The notes beneath the pieces are model-generated. The model was given only the letters and a program-made list of their open reading frames with translations. It did no database searches and had not been told where the DNA came from. Below are positions 18,414 to 27,936 of a stretch of DNA of 64,000 bases, one piece after another; within the stretch, counting starts at the first letter, position 1; every line of letters starts with the position of its first letter. Made by a program: the position numbers and the translations under genes. The stretch is from Hyphomicrobiales bacterium (GTDB lineage: Bacteria; Pseudomonadota; Alphaproteobacteria; Rhizobiales; Beijerinckiaceae). The stretch spans positions 62,001 to 126,000 of the forward strand of contig UCBZ01000003.1 of the NCBI GenBank assembly GCA_900470775.1, in the 5' to 3' direction.

Positions 18414-19619
18414 GTGACCCCGTCGACCCGCGCCTATCTTGACCATAACGCGACCACCCCGGTTCGTCCCGAGGTGGCCGAGGCGATGGCGCGTGCGCTG
18501 GCGATGCCGGGCAATCCGTCTTCGGTGCACGCCGAGGGCAGGGCGGCCCGGGCCGCGGTCGAGCGGGCGCGCGAGCAGGTCGCAGCCCTCGTCGGGGCGA
18601 AGGCCTCCAATGTCGTCTTCACCAGCGGCGGCACCGAGGCCAACGCCACCGTGCTGTCGCCCGGATTGATGGATTGCGATGGCGGACGCGACTGCGTGCG
18701 CGTGCCAGCCTCTCTTCTGTTGCATGGCGCGACCGAGCATCCGTGCGTGCGTGACGGCCATCGCTTCCCCGCCAGCGCGGTCGAGACGATTCCGGTCAAT
18801 GCCGACGGTCTGGTCGATCGTGCCTGGCTTGCCGCCCGACTGGAGCGTTTTGCGTCCGAGCGTCCGGGCGCCCGCGCGCTAGTCTCGCTGCATCTCGCCA
18901 ACAACGAGACCGGTGTGATCCAGCCGATCGCCGCGGTTGCAGGAATCGCGCGGCGCTTCGGCGCGCTCGTCCATAGCGATGCGGTCCAGGCCGCCGGCAA
19001 GATCGCGATCGACATCGCTGCTCTGGGCGCGGATGTCATCACGCTGTCGGCTCACAAGATCGGCGGTCCCAAGGGCATCGGCGCGATCGTCTTCCGCACT
19101 GGGGCGCTCGAACTCGCCGACAAGCCGATGCGCGGCGGCGGGCAGGAGCGCGGCTGGCGCGCCGGTACGGAGAACCTGCCGGGTATCGTCGGCTTCGGCG
19201 CGGCGGCTGCATTGGCCAAGGCTGCGCTCGCAACGGAAGCGGAGCGCCTCGCGGCCCTGCGCGATCGGCTGGAGGACGGACTGCTGGCGCTGTCGCCGGA
19301 CACCGTGATCTTCGGCCGCGCTGCGCCGCGCCTGCCCAATACCTCGGCCTTCGCCACGCCCGGCCTCACGGCGGAGACGACGCTGATCAAGCTCGATCTG
19401 GGCGGCGTCGCTTTGTCCTCCGGCTCGGCCTGTTCGTCCGGCAAGGTCAAGCGCTCGCATGTGCTGACCGCCATGGGTATAGACCCTGCCATGAGCGCAG
19501 GGGCCTTGCGGGCATCGCTCGGATGGACCACCTCCGGGGCGGAGATCGATCACCTGCTTGCGGCCTATGCGAAGGCGCTGGCCGCAGGCCCTCATCGGAG
19601 CGTCCGGGCTGCCGCCTGA
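18414..19619 (+). CDS. Cysteine desulfurase (NifS/IscS-like), first gene of suf operon
   Basis: The product is 401 residues from a GTG start with GGAG 11 bases upstream. It is a PLP enzyme that removes sulfur from cysteine as a persulfide. The PLP lysine is in LSAHKIGGPKG (about 217), the catalytic Cys in SSGSACSSGKVKRSHVL (about 340), and the N-terminal signature is YLDHNATTPVRPEV. Because sufS lies further down the same operon, this is a second desulfurase, a common layout in Rhizobiales. Confidence 0.95.
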   Translation: MTPSTRAYLDHNATTPVRPEVAEAMARALAMPGNPSSVHAEGRAARAAVERAREQVAALVGAKASNVVFTSGGTEANATVLSPGLMDCDGGRDCVRVPASLLLHGATEHPCVRDGHRFPASAVETIPVNADGLVDRAWLAARLERFASERPGARALVSLHLANNETGVIQPIAAVAGIARRFGALVHSDAVQAAGKIAIDIAALGADVITLSAHKIGGPKGIGAIVFRTGALELADKPMRGGGQERGWRAGTENLPGIVGFGAAAALAKAALATEAERLAALRDRLEDGLLALSPDTVIFGRAAPRLPNTSAFATPGLTAETTLIKLDLGGVALSSGSACSSGKVKRSHVLTAMGIDPAMSAGALRASLGWTTSGAEIDHLLAAYAKALAAGPHRSVRAAA

Positions 19620-19647
19620 ACGCATCCGCACGACGAAGACCAAACCG

Positions 19648-19664
19648 GCGGGCCTTGAACCCGC
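19648..19664 (+). promoter_or_regulatory. Leader stem-loop before sufB, shared with sufA
   Basis: GCGGG and CCCGC enclose the loop CCTTGAA. The same loop with TCGGG/CCCGA arms occurs before sufA (29171-29187). In both cases 16 bases separate the stem end from the ATG, and GACTGG plus a purine-rich Shine-Dalgarno stretch follows. The arm change is compensatory, which favours a real RNA hairpin or a palindromic operator. The regulator is unknown. Confidence 0.5.
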
Positions 19665-19680
19665 GACTGGAGAGTAGGCA

Positions 19681-21153
<1,473 letters not shown>

Positions 21154-21171
21154 CGCCCGATCGTTTCCGAG

Positions 21172-21238
21172 ATGCCCGGGTCAAGCCCGGGCATGACGCC
21201 GGGACCCAGCGCTTCATGGTCGGGCCTGACCCGACCAT
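21172..21238. repeat. Two tandem hairpins between sufB and sufC
   Basis: ATGCCCGGG/CCCGGGCAT (21172-21180 with 21186-21194) and ATGGTCGGG/CCCGACCAT (21216-21224 with 21230-21238) each have 9-bp perfect arms and a 5-base loop. They differ in their middle three bases. They fill the 110-base gap inside the operon and may dampen or process the transcript. Confidence 0.7.
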
Positions 21239-21263
21239 CTCCTGCAGAATGGAACTCTGACCA

Positions 21264-22016
21264 ATGCTCGAAATTCGCAATCTCGTCGTCAAGATCGCCG
21301 ATGAAGACAAGCAGATCCTCAACGGCCTCAACCTCACCGTCAACGACGGCGAGGTCGCGGCGATCATGGGGCCCAACGGCTCCGGCAAATCGACGCTGAG
21401 CTATGTCATCGCCGGCAAGGAGGACTATGAGGTCCTCGACGGCGAGATCCTGCTCAATGGCGAGAACGTGCTGGAGATGGAGGCCGATGCCCGCGCCGCC
21501 GCCGGCATCTTCCTCGCCTTCCAGTATCCGCTGGAAATCCCCGGCGTCGCCACCATGACCTTCCTGAAGGCTGCCATGAACGCGCAGCGCAAGGCGCGCG
21601 GCGAGGCCGAACTGCTGACGCCGGACTTCATCAAGCAGGTCAACGCTGCTGCCGATGCGCTCAGCATCGACAAGGCGATGCTGCGCCGGCCGCTCAATGT
21701 CGGTTTCTCCGGCGGCGAGAAGAAGCGCATGGAAATCCTGCAGATGGCGCTGCTGCAGCCCTCGATGTGCATCCTCGATGAGACCGATTCCGGCCTCGAC
21801 ATCGACGCGCTTCGGATCGTCGCCGAGGGCGTCAACGCGCTGCGTGACAAGAGCCGCGGCTTCCTCGTCATCACCCACTACCAGCGCCTGCTCGACCACA
21901 TCATCCCCGACACCGTCCACGTCATGTCGAAGGGCAGGATCGTGAAGACGGGCGGCAAGGAGCTGGCGCTCGAACTCGAGAAATCGGGCTACGCGGCCTA
22001 TGGGGAGGCGGCCTGA
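21264..22016 (+). CDS. sufC: Fe-S cluster assembly ATPase SufC
   Basis: The product is 250 residues. It is an ABC-type ATPase without a transporter, the energy unit of SufBC2D. Walker [10 protein letters not shown] is at 36-44, the signature [11 protein letters not shown] is in the middle, and Walker B is [11 protein letters not shown], with a switch His in ITHYQRLL. The stop overlaps the sufD start by one base (TGATG). Confidence 0.97.
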   Translation: MLEIRNLVVKIADEDKQILNGLNLTVNDGEVAAIMGPNGSGKSTLSYVIAGKEDYEVLDGEILLNGENVLEMEADARAAAGIFLAFQYPLEIPGVATMTFLKAAMNAQRKARGEAELLTPDFIKQVNAAADALSIDKAMLRRPLNVGFSGGEKKRMEILQMALLQPSMCILDETDSGLDIDALRIVAEGVNALRDKSRGFLVITHYQRLLDHIIPDTVHVMSKGRIVKTGGKELALELEKSGYAAYGEAA

Positions 22017-23365
22017 TGTCCGTCGTCACCCCGCTCAAGACGGCGGCCGAGCAGGCGCTGAGCGCCCAGTTCGCCGCCGCCAAGGCCGAACTGCCGGGCG
22101 CGCTGCCCGTGCGCAAGCTGCGTGAGGACGCGTTTGCCGGCTTCGAGGTCAAGGGCCTGCCGCATCGCCGGCTGGAGACCTGGCGCTATACCGATCTGCG
22201 CTCGCTGCTGCGCGAGGCCCGGCCGCTCGCCGCTACCGCCACGGTGACCGACGGCGTGCGTGCGCGGCTCGCCGCGTTGGCGCTCGACGGCGTGCGTCTC
22301 GTCCTGGTCGATGGCGTCTTCGTTCCCGAACTCTCGACGCTCGAAGGCCTGCCGGAGGGCCTCGCCGTCCACAGCCTGGCCGATGCGCTGGTCTCGGGCC
22401 GTGAGGATATCGCCCGCGTCTTGTCGGGCCCCGGCGTCGCCGATGCCGATGCCGGGCTGATGCTCAACACCGCCCTGATGCGGGACGGCGTGTTCATCGA
22501 GATCGCGGCCGGAACCGAACTCGACGCTCCCGTCGCGATCATCTCGCTCGCTTCGGGCGAGGACGAGCGCGCAATCTTCCACCGTTCGGTCGTGCTGGCC
22601 GGGCCCAGTGTCAAGGCGACGATCATCGAGATCAGCGAAAGCGCGGGCACCGCCGCCTCGCAGATCAACGGCGCCATCGTCTTCGAGACCGGCGACGAGA
22701 GTGACGTGCAGCATCTGCGCATGGTGACGCGCCATGCCCCCGAGACGGTGCAGGTCCAGAGCCTGCTTGCGACGGTCGGTGCCCAGGCGAATTTCGAATC
22801 CTTCGCGCTGGTCCTGAACGCCGGCACGCTGCGCCAGCAGTATTTCGTCCGCTATGCCGGCGAGCACACCAATATCGGCCTGCGTGGCGTCAACCTGCTC
22901 GGCGGCAGCGAGCATTCCGACGTCACGCTCGTCATGGACCATGAGGTGCCCAACGGCACCAGCCGCGAGATGTTCAAGTCGATCATCGGCGGCGAGGGCA
23001 CCGGCGTCTTCCAGGGCAAGGTCATCGTGCGCCAGCATGCGCAGAAGACCGATGGCAGCATGAAGAGCAACGCGCTGCTGCTGAACGACGGCGCGAGCAT
23101 GTTCAACAAGCCCGAGCTCGAGATTTTCGCCGACGACGTGGTCTGCGGCCATGGCGCCACCGTGGCACAGATCGACGGCGAGCAGCTCTTCTACCTGATG
23201 GCGCGCGGCCTGCCGCGCCCCCAGGCCGAGGCGCTGGTGCTGCAGGCCTTCGCCGGCGAGGCGGTCGAATTCGTCCAGGACGAGGCGCTCCGCGCCCTTG
23301 TCATGACCGAAATCGAGGCCTGGCTGAGCCTGCGCGAAGCCTCCTCCGTGGTGAGTGCGATCTGA
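22016..23365 (+). CDS. sufD: Fe-S cluster assembly protein SufD
   Basis: The product is 449 residues. SufD is the non-catalytic scaffold partner of SufB. The C-terminal SufB/SufD beta-helix core (about 180-420) includes VFQGKVIVRQHAQKTDGSMKSNALL and FADDVVCGHGATVAQIDGEQLFYLMARGL. It is coupled to sufC and to the tautomerase gene by TGATG overlaps on both sides. Confidence 0.96.
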   Translation: MSVVTPLKTAAEQALSAQFAAAKAELPGALPVRKLREDAFAGFEVKGLPHRRLETWRYTDLRSLLREARPLAATATVTDGVRARLAALALDGVRLVLVDGVFVPELSTLEGLPEGLAVHSLADALVSGREDIARVLSGPGVADADAGLMLNTALMRDGVFIEIAAGTELDAPVAIISLASGEDERAIFHRSVVLAGPSVKATIIEISESAGTAASQINGAIVFETGDESDVQHLRMVTRHAPETVQVQSLLATVGAQANFESFALVLNAGTLRQQYFVRYAGEHTNIGLRGVNLLGGSEHSDVTLVMDHEVPNGTSREMFKSIIGGEGTGVFQGKVIVRQHAQKTDGSMKSNALLLNDGASMFNKPELEIFADDVVCGHGATVAQIDGEQLFYLMARGLPRPQAEALVLQAFAGEAVEFVQDEALRALVMTEIEAWLSLREASSVVSAI

Positions 23366-23574
23366 TGCCCTACATCAATCTCCAGATCACCAAGGGCGCG
23401 ACCCGCGAACAGAAAGCGGAGATCGTCAAGGAATTCACGCAGACGCTGGTGCGGGTGCTCGGCAAGAACCCTGAGAATACCCATATCGTGATCCAGGAGA
23501 TCGAGCGCGAGGATTGGGGGCATGCCGGCGAGCTGGTCGCCGACAAGGCACCCGTCCCGCCCGGAAAGGCCTGA
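23365..23574 (+). CDS. 4-oxalocrotonate tautomerase-like protein in suf operon
   Basis: The product is 69 residues and begins MPYINLQITKGAT; after removal of Met, Pro1 would be the catalytic base of the tautomerase superfamily. The rest (REQKAEIVKEFTQTLVRVLGKNPENTHIVIQEI) matches small 4-OT proteins. The start overlaps the sufD stop and sufS follows after 4 bases, so it is firmly part of the operon. A role in Fe-S assembly has not been established, and the aromatic-degradation genes that usually accompany 4-OT are absent. Confidence 0.85.
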   Translation: MPYINLQITKGATREQKAEIVKEFTQTLVRVLGKNPENTHIVIQEIEREDWGHAGELVADKAPVPPGKA

Positions 23575-23578
23575 GCCC

Positions 23579-24817
23579 ATGAACGCCCTGGTGAAGCCCT
23601 ACGACGTCGAAACGGTCCGGCGGGACTTCCCGATCCTCGCCCGCGAGGTCTACGGCAAGCCGCTGGTCTATCTCGACAATGCCGCCTCTGCCCAGAAGCC
23701 AGAGGTGGTCATCGAGGCGATGACCAGGCTGATGCGCGAGGACTATTCCAACGTCCATCGCGGCTTGCACTATCTCGCCAACGCTTCGACCGAAGCCTAT
23801 GAGGCGGCTCGCGAAAGTGCGCGCCGCTTCCTCAACGCGGCCCATCTCGAAGAGATCGTCTTCACCCGCTCCTCGACCGGCGGGCTCAACACCGTCGCTT
23901 CCTCGCTCGGTCGCCATCTGCAGTTGAGCGAGGGCGACGAGATCATCCTGTCGATCCTGGAGCACCACTCCAACATCGTGCCCTGGCACTACTGGCGCGA
24001 GCGCCACGGCGCCGTGATCAAATGGGCTCCGATCGACGAGGACGGCAATTTCCTCATCGAGGAATTCGAGAAGCTGATCACGCCGCGCACCAAGGTGGTG
24101 TCGCTGACCCATATGTCGAACGCGACCGGGACGATCGTGCCGATCACCGAGGTCGGCGCGATCTGCCGTTCGCATGGCATTCCGCTGGTCGTCGACGGCA
24201 GCCAGGGCGCAGTCCACCTGCCGGTCGATGTGCAGACGCTGGGCTGCGACTTCTACGCTTTCACCGGCCACAAGACCTATGGGCCGACGGGCTCCGGCAT
24301 CCTGTGGGGTCGCAAGGAGTGGCTCGACAAGCTGCCGCCTTATGAGGGCGGCGGCGAGATGATTGTTACGGTCAGCGAGGACACAGTCACCTATAACGAT
24401 CCGCCGCATCGCTTCGAGGCCGGCACGCCGGCGATCATCGAGGCGGTCGGCCTGGGCGCGGCACTCGACTACATGATGGCGCTGGGCCGCGAGAACATCG
24501 CGGCGCATGAAGCGCGGCTCGGCGCCTACGCGATGCAGCGGCTTGGCGAGATGAACTCGATCCGCATCTTCGGCAAGGCCAGGGACAAGGGCGCCATCGT
24601 CGCCTTCGAGATGAAGGGCGCCCATGCCCATGACGTCGCGACCGTGATCGACCGTGCCGGTGTCGCGGTGCGGGCCGGCACCCATTGCGCGATGCCGCTT
24701 TTGGCACGATATGGGGTGACATCGACCTGCCGGGCCTCGTTTGGCCTCTACAACACGCTGGAAGAGGTCGACAGGCTCGTCGAAGCCCTGCAGAAGGCCG
24801 AGAGCCTGTTCGCCTGA
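23579..24817 (+). CDS. sufS: Cysteine desulfurase SufS
   Basis: The product is 412 residues from ATG 23579 with GGAAAGG upstream. It is a group II desulfurase: PLP lysine in FTGHKTYGPTGSGILWG, catalytic Cys in RAGTHCAMPLL, and N-terminal FPILAREVYGKPLVYLDNAAS. It delivers sulfur to SufB. No sufE-like gene lies nearby. Confidence 0.96.
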   Translation: MNALVKPYDVETVRRDFPILAREVYGKPLVYLDNAASAQKPEVVIEAMTRLMREDYSNVHRGLHYLANASTEAYEAARESARRFLNAAHLEEIVFTRSSTGGLNTVASSLGRHLQLSEGDEIILSILEHHSNIVPWHYWRERHGAVIKWAPIDEDGNFLIEEFEKLITPRTKVVSLTHMSNATGTIVPITEVGAICRSHGIPLVVDGSQGAVHLPVDVQTLGCDFYAFTGHKTYGPTGSGILWGRKEWLDKLPPYEGGGEMIVTVSEDTVTYNDPPHRFEAGTPAIIEAVGLGAALDYMMALGRENIAAHEARLGAYAMQRLGEMNSIRIFGKARDKGAIVAFEMKGAHAHDVATVIDRAGVAVRAGTHCAMPLLARYGVTSTCRASFGLYNTLEEVDRLVEALQKAESLFA

Positions 24818-24833
24818 GTAGGATTGTAAAGCC

Positions 24834-25217
24834 ATGACCGACACCATCGCAGACGAGATCAAGCCGAACGCCCCGACCATGGGTGCCGGCGCCGGCCTGC
24901 CCCCTGAAGAGATCGACCGGCTGACCGACGACATCGTCGCGGCGCTGAAGACGGTCTACGATCCGGAGATTCCCTCCGACATCTACGAGCTCGGCCTGAT
25001 CTACCGCGTCGACATCGCCGACGACCGCCAGGTCACGATCGATATGACGCTGACGGCGCCGGGCTGCCCGGTTGCCGGTGAGATGCCGGGGTGGGTCGAG
25101 AATGCCGTCTCGACTGTCCAGGGCGTCGCCTCCGTGACCGTCAACATGACCTTCGACCCGCCCTGGGACCAGTCGCGCATGTCCGACGAGGCCAGGGTCG
25201 CGCTCGACATGTGGTGA
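24834..25217 (+). CDS. sufT: SufT-like DUF59 (MIP18 family) Fe-S assembly protein
   Basis: The product is 127 residues. The DUF59 domain (about 30-120) carries VYDPEIPSDIYELGLIYRV and TAPGCPVAGEMPGWVENAV, with the family Cys in APGCP. SufT-type proteins act in maturation of Fe-S proteins under high demand. The position right after sufS supports that role. Confidence 0.92.
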   Translation: MTDTIADEIKPNAPTMGAGAGLPPEEIDRLTDDIVAALKTVYDPEIPSDIYELGLIYRVDIADDRQVTIDMTLTAPGCPVAGEMPGWVENAVSTVQGVASVTVNMTFDPPWDQSRMSDEARVALDMW

Positions 25218-25248
25218 GCGCTGGAGGCGGCGCGCGGGAATATCCGGC

Positions 25249-26136
25249 ATGAGCTTCAGCGAAGTCGAGCTGGCGATTGTCCGGCGCGCCTATGCGAAGC
25301 AGATCCTCGCCGCCGCCAATGTCAGCAATAATCCGGCGCTCGAGGCGGCGTTCGGCAGTGTTGAGCGTGAACAATTCATCGGCCCGGCGCCCTGGCAGGT
25401 CTCAGGCGGGCGCGGCTACCGGACCCTGACGTCCGATGATCCGGTCGTGGTCTACCAGGACCTCAATTTCGCGCTGTCGTCCGGTCGCGGCGTCAACAAT
25501 GGCAGTCCGTTGCTGCATGCCATCTGGCTGAATGCGCTGGGGTCGCTGGAAGGCGCGCGCGTCGCCCATATCGGCGCGGGAACGGGCTACTACAGCGCCA
25601 TTCTCTCCAGCCTCGTCGGCGAACGCGGCCAGGTTCTCGCCGTCGAATATGATTCCGATCTGGTCGAGCGGGCCGAGCGCAATCTGGCCGCTTTCGAGAA
25701 TGTCTCGCTGATCGAGGGCGATGGCGCGACGCTGGATTTCGAGCCGGTCGATGCGATCTATGTCAATTTCGCCGTCGGCAGGCCGGCCGATCACTGGATG
25801 GAGGCTCTCCTGCCGGGCGGCCGGCTGATCTTCCCGCTCGGTCAACCCGGGCGGCGGCGAGGGACATCGGGCGGCCGGCATGCTGATGGCGGCGGCTTCC
25901 GGGTCGAGCGCAGGGCGAACGGCTTTGCCGCGAGCTGGCTCGGACCGGCCTTTTTCGTCTGCGCCGACGGCGTCCTGGCGCCATCGCCCGAAGACCGCGA
26001 GGCGCTGCAGTCCGCCTTCGAGACCGGCGGCATGGAGTTCGTGCGCAGCCTGCGCTGGCGGGAGCCGCCAGCGAGCGATCGGTCCTGGTTCGTCGGAACG
26101 GGCTGGAGCCTCAGCTACGAAGAGGCTGGTCGCTGA
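25249..26136 (+). CDS. Protein-L-isoaspartate methyltransferase-like protein
   Basis: The product is 295 residues. The SAM-binding motif VAHIGAGTGYYSAILS (about 105-120) and the Asp/Glu loop LAVEYDSDLVERAERNL are of the Pcm type. The substrate loop normally seen in Pcm is replaced by VYQDLNFALSSGRGVNNGSPLLHAIWL, and a C-terminal extension of about 90 residues follows. It is 31 bases downstream of sufT and probably co-transcribed with suf. Substrate unknown. Confidence 0.75.
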   Translation: MSFSEVELAIVRRAYAKQILAAANVSNNPALEAAFGSVEREQFIGPAPWQVSGGRGYRTLTSDDPVVVYQDLNFALSSGRGVNNGSPLLHAIWLNALGSLEGARVAHIGAGTGYYSAILSSLVGERGQVLAVEYDSDLVERAERNLAAFENVSLIEGDGATLDFEPVDAIYVNFAVGRPADHWMEALLPGGRLIFPLGQPGRRRGTSGGRHADGGGFRVERRANGFAASWLGPAFFVCADGVLAPSPEDREALQSAFETGGMEFVRSLRWREPPASDRSWFVGTGWSLSYEEAGR

Positions 26137-26156
26137 GTTTGGCGGCAGAGGCGACG

Positions 26157-26390
26157 CTATTCCTGAGCCGTCTTCGAGCCGTCCCTGTCGCGGCCATGGC
26201 CGTTGCCGCTCGTGGCATCGCCGTCCTCCGACAGGACCACGGGATTGGCGCTGCTCAACCCGTCCTTGTTCGGGCTGGGCGTGCCTTCGCTATATTGCCC
26301 CGCTGCATCCCGCTTGATCCGCTGCGCCCGTCGACTGGAAACCGGGCTGGCACCAGGATGGTTGTTCGTCGCGCCGGTGCGGTTTGTCAT
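26157..26390 (-). CDS. Small hydrophilic protein, unknown function
   Basis: The product is 77 residues, rich in Ser, Gly, Asn, Asp and Arg and low in hydrophobic residues, so probably disordered (SRRAQRIKRDAAGQYSEGTP). Support for expression comes from a near-perfect Shine-Dalgarno, GAAGGAGAA, 5 bases before the ATG. It converges on the suf operon and is divergent from the PhzF-like gene. I do not recognise it. Confidence 0.6.
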   Translation of the reverse strand: MTNRTGATNNHPGASPVSSRRAQRIKRDAAGQYSEGTPSPNKDGLSSANPVVLSEDGDATSGNGHGRDRDGSKTAQE

Positions 26391-26563
26391 GCGATTCTCC
26401 TTCGATCCTGGGATTTCCTCAGGAAACCGGATGCTGCACCGTTCGTTCCGGACCGTCGATCATCGGCAATGATCGATCGCATCTGCGAGCTTCATTATCC
26501 CGCTGCGTCGATCGATGGCATCAAGGCATCCGGGCCGCATCAGGGTGCGGCGGGGAGCCTGTC

Positions 26564-27451
26564 ATGCGCAAATACGCTTTTGAGACCGTCGACGTCTTCA
26601 CCGAAGAGCGCTTCGGCGGCAACCAGCTTGCCGTGTTCACCGATGCGCGCGGCCTGAGCGATGCGCAGATGCAATCGCTTGCCGCGGAGATGAACTACAG
26701 CGAGACCACCTTCGTCCTGCCGCCGGAGGATTGCGCCAACACGGCCCGGGTGCGCATCTTCACACGCACGCATGAAATGCCCTTTGCGGGGCATCCCAAT
26801 GTCGGGACCGCCTTCGTGCTGGCGCGCCATGGCCGCGACCGCGACGGCGCGTTGCGCTTCGAGGAGATCGCAGGCCTCGTCGAGGTCAAGGTCGCCAGCA
26901 ATGCCGCCGGCGAGGTCGCAGGCGCCACCATCGCCGCGCCGCAGCCACTCTCGACGGGCATCGAACTCCCGGCCGAAGCGATCGCCGCCTGTACGGGGCT
27001 CGCACCTGCCGACATCGTCGTGGCCAACCACCGGCCGGTCCGCGCCTCCGTCGGCGTGCATTTCGTCCTCGCAGAGGTGACGGCCGAGGCGCTCTCCCGC
27101 GCCACGCCGGATCTGAGCCATTTCCGCGCCGTTCGCGATGCCACGCCTGGGCTGGAAGGACGCTTCTCGCTGTTCATCTATGCCCGCGACGGTGCCAAGA
27201 TCAGGGCGCGGATGTTCGCGCCGATCAGCGGCACCTGGGAGGACCCCGCCACCGGCAGTGCCAGCGCCACGGTCGCAGCGCTCCTGCTGTCGCTCGATGG
27301 CGGCGACAGCGCCGCTTTCACGCTGACGCAAGGCGTCGAAATGGGGCGGCCGAGCCTGCTCCACCTGACGGCGCGCCGGGAGGAGGAGGGCATCCGCGCC
27401 ACCGTTGGCGGCTCCTGCGTGCCTGTGTTTCGCGGCGAGGCGCTGCTGTAA
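26564..27451 (+). CDS. PhzF family isomerase/epimerase
   Basis: The product is 295 residues from ATG 26564 with GGGGAG upstream. The diaminopimelate-epimerase-like fold is marked by FGGNQLAVF (about 17-25), the catalytic Glu47 in NYSETTFV, and [12 protein letters not shown]; the C-terminal half has [17 protein letters not shown]. PhzF proteins isomerise trans-2,3-dihydro-3-hydroxyanthranilate in phenazine producers, but no other phenazine genes are here, so the substrate is unknown. Confidence 0.9.
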   Translation: MRKYAFETVDVFTEERFGGNQLAVFTDARGLSDAQMQSLAAEMNYSETTFVLPPEDCANTARVRIFTRTHEMPFAGHPNVGTAFVLARHGRDRDGALRFEEIAGLVEVKVASNAAGEVAGATIAAPQPLSTGIELPAEAIAACTGLAPADIVVANHRPVRASVGVHFVLAEVTAEALSRATPDLSHFRAVRDATPGLEGRFSLFIYARDGAKIRARMFAPISGTWEDPATGSASATVAALLLSLDGGDSAAFTLTQGVEMGRPSLLHLTARREEEGIRATVGGSCVPVFRGEALL

Positions 27452-27452
27452 T

Positions 27453-27543
27453 CCGTCATTGCAAGGAGGCCGCATGCCGACGAAGCAATCCTAAGAGACG
27501 TCGAGCGAGCTGCCTGGATTGCTTCGCTTCGCTCGCATGACGG
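27453..27543. repeat. Nested palindromic intergenic element (GTCATTGC/GAAGCAATCC type)
   Basis: Outer arms CCGTCAT (27453-27459) and ATGACGG (27537-27543) enclose inner arms CGAAGCAATCC (27481-27491) and GGATTGCTTCG (27516-27526). The element fills the convergent gap between the PhzF-like and YjbR-like genes and may act as a two-way terminator. Similar elements are widespread in alphaproteobacterial genomes. Confidence 0.7.
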
Positions 27544-27549
27544 CAAGGA

Positions 27550-27912
27550 TTAAGGCGCCAGCCCCAGCTCCGCCCTTGCCCGCCTCGTCAGCCCCTTCGC
27601 CACCAGCCGATGGCTCTCGCGCAGATAGTCCTGCAAGGCCTCGTCCGGCATGCTCTCATCGGTCAGCCGTTGGATCCAGCTCATGCCGCGCGAGGCGAGA
27701 TAGGGCGCCGGACGCAGGCCCGGCTGTGTTTTGAGGATCTCGAAGCTCGCCCAGGAGCATTTGAAGGTGACGGAGAGGGCGACGCCGTCATCCGTGCGGG
27801 CGATCGCGAAGACCTTGTCGCCGACCTTCCAGACATGGGCGCCGCCCCACTGCACCACCGTATGCGTGGCGGGGAGGCCGGCGCAGAAATTGTTGTACTC
27901 GTTGAGCGTCAT
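27550..27912 (-). CDS. MmcQ/YjbR family protein
   Basis: The product is 120 residues. The pattern MTLNEYNNFCAGLPATH..VVQWGG..VWKVGDKVFAI and SWIQRLTDESMPDEALQDYLRESHRLV is typical of the CyaY-like YjbR fold. Members are described as DNA-binding-like, with no settled role. It is 24 bases downstream of the dehydrogenase gene on the same strand and likely co-transcribed with it. Confidence 0.9.
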   Translation of the reverse strand: MTLNEYNNFCAGLPATHTVVQWGGAHVWKVGDKVFAIARTDDGVALSVTFKCSWASFEILKTQPGLRPAPYLASRGMSWIQRLTDESMPDEALQDYLRESHRLVAKGLTRRARAELGLAP

Positions 27913-27936
27913 GCCGGGTTCGGTCGCTCCTGTGGT

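Noticed and set aside
26137..26563. Plus-strand frames between the suf operon and the PhzF-like gene
   Set aside because: They overlap the better-supported minus-strand small gene and carry no ribosome sites or recognisable content.
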